From contig CAMWUP010000112.1 in assembly GCA_947177465.1 (NCBI GenBank), positions 1 through 6,679 on the forward strand: a DNA stretch of 6,679 bases, in the 5' to 3' direction. The notes below the pieces were generated by a model that saw only the letters and a list, made by a program, of their open reading frames with translations, was not told the DNA's origin and ran no database searches. Origin of the DNA: an uncultured Lachnospiraceae bacterium (lineage in GTDB: Bacteria; Bacillota; Clostridia; Lachnospirales; Lachnospiraceae). The first letter of the stretch is position 1. The number at the start of each line of letters is the position of its first letter. This document shows positions 6,160 to 6,679 of this stretch, one piece after another. The position numbers and the translations under genes are program-made.

Positions 6160-6679
6160 ATGATTTATTCAAAGGAAGTTGAAGAAATGTGTCCCGTAGC
6201 ACAGGGTGTTCATCACGGCTGTGCACCGATTCCTGAAGAAGCAAAGTGGGTTCAGGCTAAAAAAGTTGAAGACATTTCCGGTTTTACACACGGTGTGGGC
6301 TGGTGTGCACCGCAGCAGGGCGCCTGCAAGCTGTCCCTGAACGTGAAGAACGGAATTATTGAAGAGGCGCTGGTTGAGACAATCGGCTGCTCTGGTATGA
6401 CTCATTCCGCAGCTATGGCTGCAGAGATTCTGCCGGGTCTTACTGTTATGGAAGCATTAAACACAGACCTTGTATGTGATGCAATTAATACGGCGATGAG
6501 AGAGCTGTTTTTGCAGATTGTTTATGGACGTTCCCAGAGTGCATTTTCAGAGGATGGGCTTCCTGTAGGCGCCGGCCTTGAGGATTTGGGTAAAGGACTT
6601 CGCAGTCAGGTAGGTACCATGTACGGAACTTTAAAGAAAGGCCCCCGTTACCTTGAGATGGCTGAAGGCTATGTAACAG
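6160..6679 (+). CDS. NifU/IscU-like iron-sulfur cluster assembly scaffold protein, N-terminal part (runs off the right edge)
   Basis: The reading frame from ATG 6160 stays open for 173 codons to the window edge. The product begins MIYSKEVEEMCPVAQG. Residues about 55-100 resemble the IscU/NifU fold: GACKLSLNVKNGIIEEALVE, then TIGCSGMTHSAAMAAEIL and PGLTVMEAL, comparable to IscU 'K..GCGSAIASSSL..E...GK...EA'. Cys77 corresponds to the central IscU cysteine, and Cys49 or Cys56 are candidates for the first ligand. The third IscU-type ligand position is unclear: Cys106 (NTDLVCDAIN) is present but its context differs. Cys11 and Cys21, with His18-His19 between them, form an extra N-terminal cluster. 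I recall this family as the 'iron-sulfur cluster assembly scaffold protein' of Clostridia, often next to a 'GGGtGRT' family protein; that neighbour, if present, is outside the window. The likely role is holding nascent Fe-S clusters in the cytoplasm, by family inference. Confidence 0.78.
   Translation, partial: MIYSKEVEEMCPVAQGVHHGCAPIPEEAKWVQAKKVEDISGFTHGVGWCAPQQGACKLSLNVKNGIIEEALVETIGCSGMTHSAAMAAEILPGLTVMEALNTDLVCDAINTAMRELFLQIVYGRSQSAFSEDGLPVGAGLEDLGKGLRSQVGTMYGTLKKGPRYLEMAEGYVT

Noticed and set aside
1..6679. CRISPR array, tRNA, rRNA or insertion sequence
   Set aside because: No regularly spaced repeats, cloverleaf-like segments, rRNA motifs or transposase coding were seen on either strand.

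Overview
The window reads as chromosomal DNA of a Clostridia-class Firmicute, most likely a Lachnospiraceae-type gut anaerobe. The grounds are strong purine-rich Shine-Dalgarno sites, all genes on one strand, moderate GC, and protein sequences that look most like that group (the aspartate-semialdehyde dehydrogenase branch, a TopB beginning 'MGKSLYIAEKPSVA', and the NifU-like scaffold protein). The taxonomic call is from memory of family sequences and was not searched.

All six supported genes lie on the + strand. From left to right they are: the last 82 codons of argininosuccinate lyase (argH); aspartate-semialdehyde dehydrogenase (asd), whose start overlaps argH by 8 bases; a PAS-like/GGDEF/EAL cyclic-di-GMP protein with a ruined GGDEF signature and a complete EAL active site; DNA topoisomerase III (topB), 32 bases further on; a 222-residue left-handed beta-helix (hexapeptide) protein that keeps GlmU-like acetyltransferase residues but has no nucleotidyltransferase domain; and the 5' 173 codons of a NifU/IscU-like Fe-S scaffold protein running off the right edge.

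The first four genes are tightly packed with no convincing terminator between them, so they could be one transcript: amino-acid synthesis (arginine; the lysine/threonine/methionine branch point), then signalling, then DNA topology. The last two genes each follow a gap of about 100 bases that contains regulatory-looking structure. In front of the beta-helix gene, an 18-bp perfect palindrome sits on the -10 element of a plausible sigma-A promoter. In front of the Fe-S scaffold gene there are a weak terminator hairpin, a plausible promoter, a pair of 13-base imperfect inverted repeats and two overlapping AT-rich dyads.

I see no mobile element, CRISPR array, tRNA, rRNA or wholly new system. The observations most worth following are the palindrome over the promoter, the stand-alone beta-helix acetyltransferase candidate, the degenerate GGDEF, and the structured leader of the Fe-S scaffold gene. 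No intergenic gap exceeds about 120 bases.
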